Assembly (NCBI GenBank): GCA_036936605.1
Contig: JAUPFV010000002.1
Location: 197,121,273 to 197,185,272 of the forward strand
Source of the DNA: Limnanthes douglasii subsp. nivea
Taxonomy: Eukaryota > Streptophyta > Magnoliopsida > Brassicales > Limnanthaceae
Reading direction: 5' to 3'
Length of the DNA: 64,000 nt
Position 1 is the first letter of the stretch; every line of letters begins with the position of its first letter. The position numbers and the translations under genes are program-made. The notes beneath the pieces were generated by a model. It did no database searches and was not told the origin of the DNA. It was given only the letters and a program-made list of their open reading frames with translations. Of the stretch, positions 21,801 through 34,351 are shown piece by piece.

Positions 21801-23111
21801 TCCACAAAGGATATTGAGACTCCTTGATATGCCCCATCTTTGGGAGTCGGTCAACCTCTTGCACAATAACATCAGCCTTTTCCTTGGAAAAAGCCGTTCT
21901 CTTTTGAACTACCGGTGCTACATCTTTCCGGACAGATAGGTGATGTGATATCACATCTGATGGAACCCCAGTAACATCAGCATTGCACCAAGCAAAAACA
22001 TGCTGGTGGCTCTTCAAAAACTTTAACATCGGGTGGCATTCTAGACCCTATCTTGACACTTTTTCCTTCTTCTAAACAATGTGTTTCTACTTCTTCGACT
22101 GGTATTAATACTCCAGGGGCCTCTCTGGGGTCATCAATTTCACCTTCACCCCTAGAAAGCCCCCCAAATTCCTATTGCTCGTTGATACGAACTGCCCCCA
22201 ACGTCCGGGGCGCCAGGGCTGTAGCATAACATTCCCTTGCAACCTTTTGGCTGCTTCGGACAACTCCTACCTGCCCTTGAACATCATATTTCAAACACTG
22301 GTGGACTGTTGAAGCCACTGCATGCATCCTAGAGAGGCAAGACCTCCCTAAAATAGCATTATAGCAGGTGGGACAATCTACCACAATAAAAAGTATCCTG
22401 ACCATCTTCTTGAAAGGGCCCTTTCCCAATAGAACTTCCTCTTCGAATTCCCCGATCACATCTGCTGAGCTACCAGTAAAGCCCACAATTGATCTATCCG
22501 AACTCTGAATTACGGCTGGATTTTTCATTCTCTTGTAAGTGGTTAAGAAAAGGATATTGGCTGAGCTTCTAGTATCCACCAAAATTCGCCTTTTGTCATT
22601 GCCCCCAATGGATGCTCCTATGACAACATCATCTTCATGAGGGCCAGCTATATCTCTTAGATCATTTTCATAAAAAACAATGAAGGGGAAATGAATTTGC
22701 GATTGATAGGAAGTCATGCCTCCTTTTAGCTGGGTAGCTAAAGTATGAACGTGCCTCTTCCTTGAAGAAGTAGTAGGAGCTGTCATAGTATCCCCTCCGA
22801 AAATTGTAAGTGACTCAAAAAACTTAATGAGCCCGGAGATTGTCCTAGAGCATTCCTCAATGGTACCCACTCTATTTCGAGTTGGATCAGGATCCAAGTA
22901 TTCAGATTCCACATCAAACCTTTCGGTTATAACCATGGCTGCCTCCGGAGCAGCACTACTTGGACCAACCCGGTGGGTATTGTCAGGCCTATTACCTCCT
23001 CTTCTTTTAACATAAGCCCCCAGCGTTCCCCTCTCAATCAAGTTCTGAACTTCTTGCTTTAAAGCTATACAATCATCGGTGGTATGGCCAGTATCACTGT
23101 GGTCGCCAATT
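18898..23111 (-). pseudogene. Gypsy-B pol: gag end, protease, RT, RNase H, integrase
   Basis: From right to left: gag zinc-knuckle remnant (GHTTDDC, then LKQEVQNLIERG) directly after the LTR; protease with VDTRSSANILF, where G of the usual DTGSSAN is R (near 22570); reverse transcriptase with KWRMCIDFTDLN, MDAFSGYNQI and YIDD (near 21450); RNase H (MDGGSS, NNESEYEA, LLSDSQLL); integrase with SAHCGF and CDPCQRY, then AIDYFLKW, TDNGPQFD and NGQVEVAN, and a C-terminal WEGPYMV module. Stops interrupt it at about 21694, 20835, 20430, 20354 and 19857; several fit CAG to TAG. The copy cannot make a complete polyprotein. Confidence 0.92.
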
Positions 23112-23518
23112 TGGTGAGGTTAATTTTTGTCTGAGGGTAATTTAGTAATTTGTTTCGGAGTTTATGAAGGTTGGAATGTGTTTAATGTTTTGAATAGAGA
23201 GTAGAGGGAGAATTAAGCAGCCTGGTTGCAGTTAATTTTCATTACCCATATTTAATGCAGGTGGTTGGATATTTATACCCTTACATCTGGGCTTTATGGG
23301 TTTTCGGGTCATGTTTAATGGACCCGGGTCATGTTTAAAGACCCATGAGCTCTTAGTAGGAGAGCAAGCAGCTTAGTCAAGAAATGTTTAGGTTTTTTAG
23401 TACTTTTGTCATAGTTCGAACAGTCCAATGGGCTAAGTGTTCGAAGTGGTCTGTCCGGTCCGGTGGCCTTGGTCCGATCTGTCCCTGTCCGGAGAGGAAG
23501 CAGTTTTCGGACTCATCA
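23112..23518 (-). repeat. 5' LTR of Gypsy-B
   Basis: 407 bp, same ends as the left copy (TGGTGAGG ... ACTCATCA on +), followed by the duplicated site TACTA at 23519-23523. About 8 differences from the left copy by eye. Confidence 0.95.
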
Positions 23519-23523
23519 TACTA

Positions 23524-24003
23524 GATAATTCGTATTAACATAGATTGAGTTGGTAGATTGTGAAGAACTTGTTGCTATAGAATATTTTAGACAAATATTG
23601 CTTCCAAAGAATTTGGAAAATGAGACTACAAGGAGAAAGGCTTTGACATTTGGAGCTTTGATGGCTCAAGTTGAAGAACATATTATAGTAGAGGAGTCAA
23701 CTAGAGTTCGGGGAGTGTCAAACTCTATTAAAAAAAATTTGGGACATGCATTAACACCTCGAATTCCCAATCACCATCTCATCTGAGGACAGGAGGGGCT
23801 CCTTCTCAAGTAACCAGTTATCAACCTCATCGGGCGAGGCCTAATCGATGGATAAGACCAAAATATTCTTTGGAGTTAGCTAAGAATGTAGCTACTATTT
23901 TTTAGAAATCTAAAGGTCATGTGAACTTTAGAAAACCAAAACCCATAAATAGGCTAAGGGAAAAACGCATAATAAGTTTTGCAAGTATCACATTAGTGGT
24001 GGT
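23524..24003 (+). pseudogene. Gypsy-C gag, second part
   Basis: After the duplicated TACTA the gag of Gypsy-C continues in broken frames: VDCEELVAIEYFRQIL, FGALMAQVEEHIIVEE, then a Pro/Arg-rich tract and the zinc-knuckle start NKFCKYHISGG at about 23978-24003. It is cut there by the AT-rich block. The other half of the knuckle (HDTADCITLK) appears at 26934. Confidence 0.8.
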
Positions 24004-24286
24004 AAACGTGCAAGCCCATCCTATCACATGACCATTTAACAAATTTTGGCGTGGCATAACGTAGCGCGTGTAAACCATTTAACAGTTTCTGGCGTGGCGT
24101 GTCGTAGTGTATCAATGTTATGCGTGACACTGCCTATGTGTGCTAACAGGATATCGTGATACTGCCAATACGTGCTAACAAGATAGCGTGTCACTGCATG
24201 ACGTGACAGATGCACCAATAATCGTGCTATCTCATACGTGATACTTATCGAGTAGTCCATTTAAGTCACTGTTTGTCAATTTGTTA

Positions 24287-24900
24287 TATGATTATTTAAA
24301 ATTTATTTGTATGTCTCAATTAAATTGAATTTCAATAATTAAGATATGTATATTGTAAACGAAATACTTATGATATTCATTTGATATTTTTAATTATATT
24401 TAGATATTATAAATAGTTTAGTTAATATTCAAAAAACATTATTTATAATGTTTAGCTATTATATATCTAATTTTTTTTAGATCTTTAAACACTATTTTTC
24501 AAAATATTGTGTATACGATTATTAAAAAATAATTTGTATGCGTTAATTAATTCTAATTTCAATAATTAAGATAGGTATAGTGTAAACAAAATATTTGTAA
24601 TATTATTTTGATATTGTTTGTAATTATATTAAGATATTATAAATAGTTTATTTAATATTAAAAAAACTATTTATAATATCTAACTATTAGATATCTAGTT
24701 TAATTTAGATCATTAAACACAATATTTTTAAAATAGTTTTATACGTTTGTAAAAAATAATTTTTATGTTTTAATTGATTCGAATTTCAATATTTAATATA
24801 TGTATATTGTAAACGAAATATTTGTATATTTATTTTGATATATTTTGTAATTATTTATATTTCAATCGATAGATTGTATTTATATATTTTTCTTTCAAAA
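24287..24900. repeat. About 2.6 tandem copies of a 227 bp AT-rich unit
   Basis: The landmark TTCAATAATT (or TTCAATATTT) followed by ATGTATATTGTAAACGAAAT recurs at 24331, 24558 and 24785, exactly 227 bp apart. Flanking AAATAGTTT and ATCATTAAACAC words repeat in step. Confidence 0.88.
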
Positions 24901-25689
24901 TATTATACTTATATATTTATTTATAATTTTAATTTAATATTGAATTTAAAAAATAATTTACGAAAAATATATAACCGATATAATACCATTACAAACCTAT
25001 ACGATTTTCGTTTTTATGCACAAATAATATATATAAAAATTAAATTATAATGATAAAAATTTGAAACTACTGCTTCAACTATAATTATAATATTAAATTA
25101 TAGCATTATAACTATTTCATGGTTAAATAAGAAATTATAATATTATAACATATGATTATAATTATATATTATATAAATAACGATTAACTTATAAAAATGA
25201 AACGGAGAGTTGTAGATTCAGATAACTGAATTGGGTTTTTATTGGGTTTAAAGTTTTTTTTTATAATTTTTTTTTGTTTTTTTAAATAGACGAGAAATAC
25301 ATTTATAATTCGTCCATTTCTCCATACTATTCTAATTTTTTTTATTCTTTTTCGAGTTATGTTAAAACATTAGTTATTTACTTATTTCTACCTTGTGAAT
25401 AATTACTCTTTTATATTTTCGATCAATCATTTTATTTGATAAAACCAATCAAGTTTGATTGTAGAAATATTATACTAGTTGAATTAATAGTTTTGTATAA
25501 TTTTTTCACTTATTTGGTTGTTATATTAGTTTCGATATTAGTTTGTATTACTTCTTATTTTTTAATTGTAAAAAAATTAAGGAATTTATCTTTATTGGTG
25601 ATAGTAATTAGTATTAACTTCAATTTACTGTTTATTAATTTGCAATATGTTTGGTATTAATTTTTGATTATATTAGTTTCGATTAGTCT

Positions 25690-26680
25690 GCTTTTGGTGA
25701 TATTAGTTAATATAAGTTAAAAATATAAGATATGATTTGGGTTTATAAAATAATAACAATACTTGTACTATTTATAACGAAATTATAATAATAATTAAAA
25801 TTTAATAATAAAATTATAATCATATAAGTTATAATATTTTAAAATTATAATGTATGATTTTGATTTATAATATTAAAACAACACTTATAATATTTATAAT
25901 TAATCCATAATTATAATACAATTGCAATAATAAAATTATAACCATATACTTTATAAGATTTTAAAATTATAGGATATAATTTTGGTTTATAAAATAATAA
26001 CAACACTTATAATATCTATAACCAAATCATAATAACTATAGAATATTTGATTTATATAATAATTAGTTTATAAAATAATATTTTTTTATCAAGTATTCAT
26101 TTCTAAACCATGATTAAATTCAAAGCGTATTAAAAAATTATAATAATATATCTTATAATATTGTAAAATTATAATCTATAATTTTTGGTTAATAAAATAA
26201 TGACAACACTAGTAATATTTCTAACCAAATTATTATTATTATTATTATTATTATTATAATCATATTCATTATTAAAATTATAAAATATAATTTTGGTTTA
26301 TAAAGTAATAACAAGATTTGTAATATTTATAACCAAATCATAATAATAACCAAAATGTAAGAATAAAATTATAATCACATAACTTATAATACCTTAAAAT
26401 TATAATATATAATATTGGTTTATAAAATAATAACAATACTTGTAATATTTATAACTAAATCATAATAATCGATATCCAATAATAAAATTATAATCGTATA
26501 CCTTATAATATTTTAAAATTATAATATATGATTTGGGTTTATAAAATAATAACAATATTTATAACCAAATAATAATTATAATAAAAAGAAATAATAAAAT
26601 TATAATCATATTTCTTACAATATTTTAAAATTATAATATATGATTTATATAATAATTACTTTATTAAATAATATTTTTAC
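25690..26680. repeat. About seven or eight copies of a ~120 bp AT-rich unit
   Basis: GGTTTATAAAATAATAACAA or close variants recur at 25741, 25863, 25985, 26187, 26296, 26418 and 26537, mostly 119-122 bp apart. TATAACCAAATCATAATAAT and AAAATTATAATATAT follow each. One interval is widened around 26064. Confidence 0.85.
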
Positions 26681-26933
26681 TATCAAATATAATGAAAAAT
26701 TGATTGGGTTAATTGGTGTATCAATTATTATTAGTGTATCGATGCGTGTGCGTGCCGTTAGCGTGTGCATGTTTGGCGTGTCAAAAAGTCTGCGTGTCGT
26801 TTATGTGCTCGTGACTGGCGTATTGCGTGACTGATATGTCATTTATGCATGATCTCATTTAATTCTAGTGTGATCCCACTTATTTGTCGCGTGACCTGAC
26901 CTATTTGCCTCCTCTAATCACAATGATATTGTG

Positions 26934-29900
26934 CATGACACTGCAGACTGTATAACATTAAAAAGATATACATATTTTAATAGAAAATGAAAAGTTAACG
27001 ACCTTCGCTAAAGGAAAAAAAACAGTGGGCAGAAACATCGAGCACATCAGCACAATAGGTTGTTAATACAAATTCGAAGCAAGAGAATACATTGATGATC
27101 ATGGATTCAAAATTTGACAAGTTTGATGCAACATCGGAATATCTGGATTTAAACCCAGATCGTTTGATCTTGTTAGCGGTGGATGAACCAGTTGTTCATC
27201 GACGAGTTCGAAGCTTATGTGAATATTTTGAATCCTTAGTGATTTTTGGGGGAGATACCATTATTGGTAATACAAACAGTTATAGGAAAAGACATGTAGT
27301 GAGTTTGGATACTCAATTAAGAGGTAGAATGTCTACCAATTTATAGGGAAATATGGAAACGCTTTTTATTTTATTTGACGAAGATGTTCTATGAAGAATA
27401 GCAGGACTCCATGAAGATGCAGTGGTTATAGAGGAGAATATTGTTGCAGTTGAAATTCGACGTATCTTGATAGATACAGGCAGAAAATGTATTGTTAGGC
27501 CTATTATTCAGAATAACTTGGCTTTAAATCCTAAGGTTATGCCTATTATTCAGAAGAGACGAGCCTTATCTATAGAAAAATAGGAGGCTATTGTGGCAGA
27601 ATTGGATCGTTTATCCAGGGTCGGACATATACAGGCGGCATGATATCCATTATGGATTGTTAATTCAGTGTTAGTTTAAAAGTAGAATAGAAAATTGAGA
27701 ATGTATGTTGACTTTACAGATTTAAATCGTGCATGTCCCAAAGATCCATTTACGTTCTTCGAATATATCAACTAATTGATTCGACGTTAGGGAATAAAAT
27801 TCTATCTTTTATGGATGCCTTTGCAGGTTATAATCAGATTCAGATGGATCCAAGGATCAGGAGAGTACTACGTTTATAACTAATCGAGGATTACATTGTT
27901 ATAAAGTTATGCCATTTGGTCTTAAAAAAAAGGGCAACATAACAAAAATTGGTGAATAAGGCATTTGCTTCTGAGATTGGGAGAAATATGGAAGTTTATA
28001 TTGATGATATCCTCGTTAAAATTCCAACAGATGGTGAACACTTATAATATTTGGAGGAAACGTTTTTGAATTTAAAAGCCATTCACTTAAAGTTAAATCT
28101 AAATAAGTATACTTTTGGTGTATGATCTATTAATTTTCTGGGATATATCATAAGTGAAAAAGGAATAGAGGCTGATCCTGATCAGTTAAAAGCTTTGGTA
28201 TCAATGACATCATCTCACACGATCAAAAAGGTGCAAATTTTGATAGGAAGGTTGACTGCTCTTAATAGGTTTATCTCTCGATTTTCTGACAAATGTACTC
28301 ATTTTTTCTAATTTTTACGACGACCAAAAGATTTTATGTGGACACCCGAATGTGAAATAGAGTTTTCAAAGATTAAAGAATATTTTTTATCGCCTGTAGA
28401 GAGGGGATACTTGAGGTTTGAACAATTGGCCCTGACTTTGATGGTGGATGCTAGAAAAATGCGCCCTTATTTTCAAGCTCATACAATTGTTGTTCGAACC
28501 TCTTTTCCATTAAATAATGTACTACAACTACCAGATATTTCTGGTAGAATGACTAAATAGTCATTGAGTAAGGGGATGTTGATATAAATTTTACTTTTCG
28601 AAAAGCTATTAAGGTTCAAGTTTTAGAACATTTTTTGTTTGAGTTTCATTCAAGTCGATCAGATAAGGGTACAATCAAAGATTTATTGCCAGAATGTTCG
28701 ACATGGGTGGTTCGAACATATGGTGGTTCTAACATATTGGGATCAAACGCGGGGATACAATTGATTGCTCATTCTGGAGAAGCCATGTATTAGGGTATTT
28801 GATTTGGATTTCATTTGTCAAATAACGAGGCTGAGTACGAGGCTGCATTAGTTGGTTTAAGGTTTAGAAGTATTTGTGGGGCGAAAATAGTTGTTAGCAA
28901 ATCATATGACAGGAATATCCGAGGCAAAGAAAGATCATTAGTTTTTTTATCTTCATGAACTTTGAGGTTTAACTCTTTTATTTGATAAAATGATTGTTGA
29001 GCATATCAATCGAGGGGATAACACAGTTGGTGATTCTTTAGAAACCATTGCATACACAGAGGAATATCCATGGATATTGTTATATGAAAGTCCTTCAATT
29101 TTGACAATCAGAACAATGTAAGTATTCTGAGGAGGTATTTGTCACTACAAAAATAGTTCGAGGAGACTGGCGATCTGAAAGAATAGAGTTTTTAGAGAAA
29201 CGTTGCGTCAAGATGTCAAGTTAGCTCAGAGATTAAGGTACTAGGCTCATGGTTATACAGTGTTAGATGGAGTGTTGTATAAGATTCTTTAACTAGACCA
29301 TTATTACGGTGTGGGTAAGCAAAAATCTCAATAAATTTTATCCGAGCTACATGATGGGGAAGATTCCACTCATTGCGGACTTAAGTTTTTTATGAGGAGA
29401 GTTTTATTGGCAGGTTATTATTGGCCTTCGATTATGAGTGATGCTAAAAATTTGGTACGAGGTTGTGATACTTGTCAACGATTCGCTAATTCTATTCATA
29501 AACCAACAATACCGCTTAATTTCATATCTGAAGTGGTTCTCTTTAACAAACGGGGAGTAGATCTAGTAGGGCCACTACCTATGGTTTCGGGAGTAAGCCA
29601 AACGATTATTGTGGTAGTAGACTATTTTTTGAAGTGGGCTGAAGCTGAACCAATATCCGGTATAAGGTCTAAGGATTTTATTAAGTTTATTGTGAATTCA
29701 ACTCATTATCAAACTTTGATGATGAGTCGTTATGTTTCGAGGGTAAAGCAAAGAGAATTTAAGGTGGGTGATAAGGTCTTGAGGAAAACATTTCTTCACA
29801 TAAAGGATAAAAGGTTAGTGAAGATAGCCTCGAATTGGGAAGGTCCTTATATAGTGATCGAACGAGTCAAGCGAGGTACCTACCGCTTCCAGGATGAAGA

Positions 29901-29958
29901 TGAGAGACTTTTAGAACACCCATGGAACATTGAGCACTTGAAATTATATTGGGAGTAA
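26934..29958 (+). pseudogene. Gypsy-C gag end to integrase
   Basis: It resumes at the second half of the zinc knuckle (HDTADCITLK), then the linker and FESLVIFGGDTIIGNT (27092-27340), protease (RRILIDTG, near 27455), reverse transcriptase (VDFTDLNRACPKD, MDAFAGYNQIQ, YIDDI near 28000), RNase H, and integrase (CDTCQRF, VDYFLKWAEAEP). The integrase jumps from IKFIVNS directly to THYQTLMMSRY at about 29698, so compared with Gypsy-A some 440 bp are missing, including the second Asp and the Glu of the DDE triad. The C-terminal WEGPYIV module and IEHLKLYWE are kept. Numerous stops and frameshifts are present. Confidence 0.88.
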
Positions 29959-30015
29959 AAAAAAAATTCTTCATATTTTATGATAATATGACTTTATTGA
30001 TTGTTTGTATAAGTG

Positions 30016-30066
30016 ACATACTCTTTCCTCTTTTGGTGGCGTGGGAAGGCTTTAATGATGTGCCAC
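30016..30066 (+). other. Conserved noncoding motif after pol (Gypsy-C copy)
   Basis: CATACTCTTTCCTC, TTGGTGGCGTGGGAAGG, CTTTAATGATGTGCC, about 55 bp after the integrase stop; same order as in the other three elements. Confidence 0.7.
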
Positions 30067-30179
30067 ATTCACATTTGTAGATGTCAATAAAATTATTTTT
30101 CTTGGCCGATGTTCATTTTGAGATTAAAATACTTAAGTTATTTTAGGAATGATGCAAATAGTGATCATCTTTGAGGTAG

Positions 30180-30720
30180 TTAACAAAAGATACTTTAAGT
30201 GGTAAACGTCTATCTAAAGCAATGTTAAAAGTTATAGTAATATTCGAAGTGCTAAACATCTACTTAAAGCACTGTTTAAAGTTATAGTAATATTCGAAGT
30301 GCTAAATGTCCATTTAAAGCACCGTTCGAAGTGCTAAACATCCATCTAAAGAACCGTTTGAAGTTATAGTAATATTCAAAGTGCTAAACGTCAACTTAAA
30401 GCACTGTTTGAAGTTATAGTAATATTCGAAGTGCTAAATTTGTATTTAAAGAACTCTTCGAAGAAATAACAATATTCGAAGTTCTAAACATCCATCTAAA
30501 GCCATGTTCGAAATTATAGTAGTATTTGAAGTGCTAAAAGTCCATTTAAAGCATTGTTCGAAGTGGTGAGATTATTTGAAATGCTAAATTTTATTTAAAG
30601 CATTATCTGAAGTGAAAATCGTATTCGAGGTGCTAACATTCATTTAAGGAATTGTTCGATGAGCTACGTTATGTGGGAATGAAAAATTATAAGTGATAAC
30701 ATTTATTTGAAGTATGGTTT
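30180..30720. repeat. Degenerate TTCGAAGTGCTAAA tandem array in Gypsy-C
   Basis: A dozen or so imperfect repeats alternate TTCGAAGTGCTAAACATCCA...AAAGCAC with TTCGAAGTTATAGTAATA. The spacer between convergent genes is occupied by an array with the same TTCGAAGTG core as the 34 bp array of Gypsy-A. Confidence 0.8.
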
Positions 30721-30983
30721 GATGAGAAAGATTATGCAACACAAAATACAAGGCGATAAACTTTTGGCAAATAGAAGGACGCATTATTACTTAGGCCATT
30801 TTCAGCCAATCCAAATAAAAAAGCATTTTTCAGCCAAACAAAAGTTAATTCAAGTGCCAAATATTTAAGCACTTATGAGTGATAAAATACGAATAACATC
30901 AACATGGTAACTACATGACAACGATCGCTACAGATACCGATGATTTAACAACATAAATAATTTTCTGATACAAATAACACTTT

Positions 30984-33122
30984 TTAATCCTTATTGTCTT
31001 CATCGGGAGAATTATCTGAGCCTCCATCTACGGAGCTTCCTTCTTGTTCTAAGATGTCTTCATCTTCATCTGATTCAATTTCTTCAAATGATTCAGTTGG
31101 GACTCGTTCAAAAGCTTCACTAGGGCGTCATTCTATGGGAATTGTTTTTTCTTGTTCATTAATTTCTCTCCAAAAATATTTGATTTGGATGACTCTTCTG
31201 ATGAATTATAATTTATCAGCTTGGAAGACCTAGAATTGTTCAAGGAGCTGTTGGCCGAAAATATCTTTCAACTTTTTATTACCATCAACCTCTTTCTTCC
31301 ACCAGATGGTATCTTTTTCCATATCCTCCAGTTTGCTTCGAGAACATTTAACTTATGCATATAAATGCTTTGCTTCATTTTGAGGTTCAGAGGGATCCCC
31401 AATAAGGCGAGGAGGAAAATTTTCATAAAGAGCAAGAGAAGCTAGCTTGTGTAGGATTCGAACTTACATTTTAAGGCAAATTGGCTACGGTAATTTGATT
31501 GCCAATTTCTGCAATTTGGTCTTGGATATTTTAAACTTCAGGGTCCATGTCCCTATAAATGTCTTGAATTTCATCTTCACCAATCGCGTCCTCGTTGATT
31601 AATATTTCATTTATTTGGTTATCTGCTTCAACAAATTCTTGTCTTTCCTCTATCTCCTCAGCATTTGGAGTTGGATTTGGAGGAGGTGCAGTAACACTGC
31701 TCTCTGCCCTTGTTGTTGGAGGGTTTTTGAAGAATTTTTATTCTTTGACGAAACAAAAGTTTTTTGAAAGTTTAGCCTCAGTTCATTCTTCAATTTTTAG
31801 AGGATTAGTTTTGTTGGCTTTGCTCTTCGGCTTTCTTTGCATTTTCTTCAATTTTGGGTTTGTGGAAGAGCTGGCTTCTTCTTTTTTTCTTTTTTCCTTT
31901 CTTATTTGAGGGAAGGTGGCTTTGTGGCCTATTTTGAACCGGAAGTATCATATTTGTATCAGGCTCGTCTAGTATTTTCACAACATCTAATGGATTCAGG
32001 GGCTCTATTAATTCGTCTTTTGGAATGATAGAATTCAGAGAGATCCTCCACATATGGTTGTTGATAAAATTCAAGGGTATAAAAGTGTTGTGGAATTCAT
32101 TACCCCATGTTGTTTCTGCCCACTCAGATAATTTGGCAAAAGTATAATTTGCAGTTTTTTTGACGAATTTTATATCTCCTCAAAATTTCTAACTACATAA
32201 AAGATTTTAAATATAAAATTATAAGAGAAAACGAGATTTATTAAATAACTTAATGGTACTTTTCTATTCAAAATTGAGCTTCAAAGGATTCTCCTCATAA
32301 ATTTATTTTTCGTTATACCTGGCTCCAGATTTAAAGAAAAATCTTTGTTTCCAAAACTTGTCAGCTTCGAGAAGATCCTCAATTAGCTTGAAGAAATCTC
32401 GCAGTGTGAGATAGGAGAATGGTAGCATCGGATTTATGGAAAGACAAGTCATTGCGATGAATTCGTTGATAAAGAGGGGAATTTGGACAAGTCTTGAAGA
32501 CATTATGATGGATAAGAGAGTGAGCAATAAGTTTGGGCTTGCTTGTGTCGGACACAACTCAATGATTTTAAATACTCAATTATCATTGGGTGTAATGGGA
32601 ATCAAAGTCCCTAGTTGATGATCTCAGGGTAGACTAAGACAGCGTGAAGTCTCTTCTAGTTTTGGTAAACGAAGGACAACATTATCTGGAAGGCCTCACT
32701 GTCTTTTTAAACGCTTCACAACAGATTGATTGTAGTATTCGTATTGGACATTTTCAGTGCAATAAAAAATTCGGGGAGGACCTTCTTTAAGTTTACTCTC
32801 AATGTTGCAACGATGTCCTTGGGGTAATTCGACTGGTTCTTTATTTTTCTTTTTTTTATTTAGAGCCAATTTTTTTTCGAAATGTTGTCATTGGACTATG
32901 AGGCAGCAACACTTTCTACATTTTCAATATTAGAATCAGTCTCTATCCTCGAATCTGAATCAACATCTTCCTCAGAGGCTTTGTCTCGTAGTTTAGGTGG
33001 GGCAGTGTTGCTAGTAGTTTCTCGTAAATTAGAGGGTGCAGTTACTATGTTTTGTTGATAGGTCTCCAAAGGAGTTGATTGTGACTCTTTGTTGGTCACA
33101 ACTATCTTCTTCGAGGAGGAGA
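30984..33122 (-). pseudogene. Gypsy-C antisense gene, main part
   Basis: Homologous to the antisense genes of Gypsy-A and B but more decayed. From right to left it shows an acidic stretch (EEDVDSDSRIETDSN), the conserved domain (MCPTQASPN, SRLVQIPL, DLLEADKFWKQRF), a probable intron ending near 32185 (TTATGTAGTTAG), EWAETTWGN-type and NHMWRI motifs, a lysine run (SNKKGKKKKRR) and an acidic tail stopping with TAA at 30986-30984. It is cut at its 5' side by Gypsy-D at 33128; its N-terminus is at 44846-44610. Confidence 0.78.
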
Positions 33123-33127
33123 AGATG
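33123..33127. repeat. Target-site duplication of Gypsy-D (left)
   Basis: AGATG, matched by AGATG at 44368-44372 just outside the other LTR. Confidence 0.92.
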
Positions 33128-33737
33128 TGTTACGAGAAATGACAAAGCTATGATAAAGTAGTGAAATTTGATTAGTCAGAAAATAGAAGAAGTTACATTT
33201 ATCTTAGAGAACTTCCCTACTTATAGTTCTCCCTGTTAGTGGCCAGTTACAAATACATTTACCTTACTTAATGTGCCCACTATCGCACTTACATAATGTT
33301 GTCTTTAATTAAGGCTGTATTTACTAAATGGTTTGACTAAAACTCCTAATCATCATTAAACGATAACTTAAAAACAATTTCCTCTTTTAAACAGTTGCGT
33401 AGACGTGCGCTAACTCGAGCAGGGCTCAGTGATGACTATCTTACTTGTCTCCGTTGTTGAGCTCAAGATACGACACAATCCGAGATGAGCTTCAGTTGTT
33501 CCAGCGCGCTCGATCATCAATATTTGGAGTTCGCTCAATCATCCATTAGCTCGTTCATCTTTTATCCCCTGCACAATCAGCTCGGTCATCTAGTTCATTC
33601 TTCAGAATCAACCACTACTCGCTTATTTGAGACATCTTTGTTTATCTTTTTAGCATGATCTTGTTCTTTGTCTTTCTCAGTCTTGCATTTTCTCCGTTGT
33701 TTGACGTTCGACTCGGCTGGAGAATACCCCTTCATCA
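33128..33737 (-). repeat. 3' LTR of Gypsy-D
   Basis: On + it begins TGTTACGAGAAATGACAAAG and ends ACCCCTTCATCA. The matching copy is at 43759-44367. Confidence 0.93.
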
Positions 33738-34351
33738 GAGCACCCTATAGTTTATAAATTTAGGGTGTGACAAAACTGATAAATCTATAAATTAAAAATT
33801 ACTTTTTCTCGAGAAATATATTTACAGTTTAGGCGAATGCCAAACCAAGTGACTGTTGGATTTCATTTGCCATCATTATAGTCCATTTGGATGACACATG
33901 GCTGGAGTGGAACTATGACGGTTCTGAAACAACTTTATTTTGGAAATAACACCTGGCGCTTGGGCTTTGAAAGAGTATGCAAGTGGTTGATGACGTTTAC
34001 CCAACGTACAACGTAATTTACTTTTCTAAATGTCAATTTACCTGCATTTGAAATCACAATTGCTCTAAACACTCTATTTTTTGTGTTGCGTTTGTTAAGG
34101 CTAATATCATCGTCTGCTAACCAGAAGTATATCATTGATATTCTAACTGAAAAACAGGTACACCATTATTGTAACTTATGCATTCATGTAGTATTTGATA
34201 ATAGGTTAGAACCCTAAATTCTGAAATAGGGGGCTTGCGGTTATGGCAACCATCAGATACTTGCATGTACAAGATGTTGAATCAAGCACCCCTCATCTGC
34301 TATAATCATGCTTATTTGTGACATTAAATCCTTGTAGTCCCAGTAGAAATC

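Larger units (their letters stand above)
14591..23518 (-). mobile_element. Gypsy-B: Tat-like element with internal gag deletion
   Basis: 8928 bp with 407 bp LTRs (14591-14997 and 23112-23518) and TACTA at both ends. pol lies on -, so the 5' LTR is the right one. The minus-strand order is 5' LTR, end of gag, protease, reverse transcriptase, RNase H, integrase. A convergent plus-strand gene (15439-18405) and the 3' LTR follow. The 5' LTR joins directly to the gag zinc-knuckle region, so leader, primer-binding site and most of gag are missing. By eye the LTRs differ at about 8 of 407 positions (2 percent), so the insertion is fairly recent but older than Copia-H. Confidence 0.95.
24004..26933. 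mobile_element. AT-rich repeat-filled insertion in Gypsy-C gag
   Basis: The zinc knuckle of Gypsy-C is split exactly here, so about 2.9 kb was inserted. The block has no coding potential. Its two ends (about 24045-24250 and 26730-26930) are rich in GCGTG, CGTGAC and GCGTGTC words. The middle is very AT-rich and made of two tandem arrays. Clusters of short repeats near both ends recall the subterminal repeats of some DNA transposons, but I could not find terminal inverted repeats or a clear target duplication, so the class is open. Confidence 0.6.
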
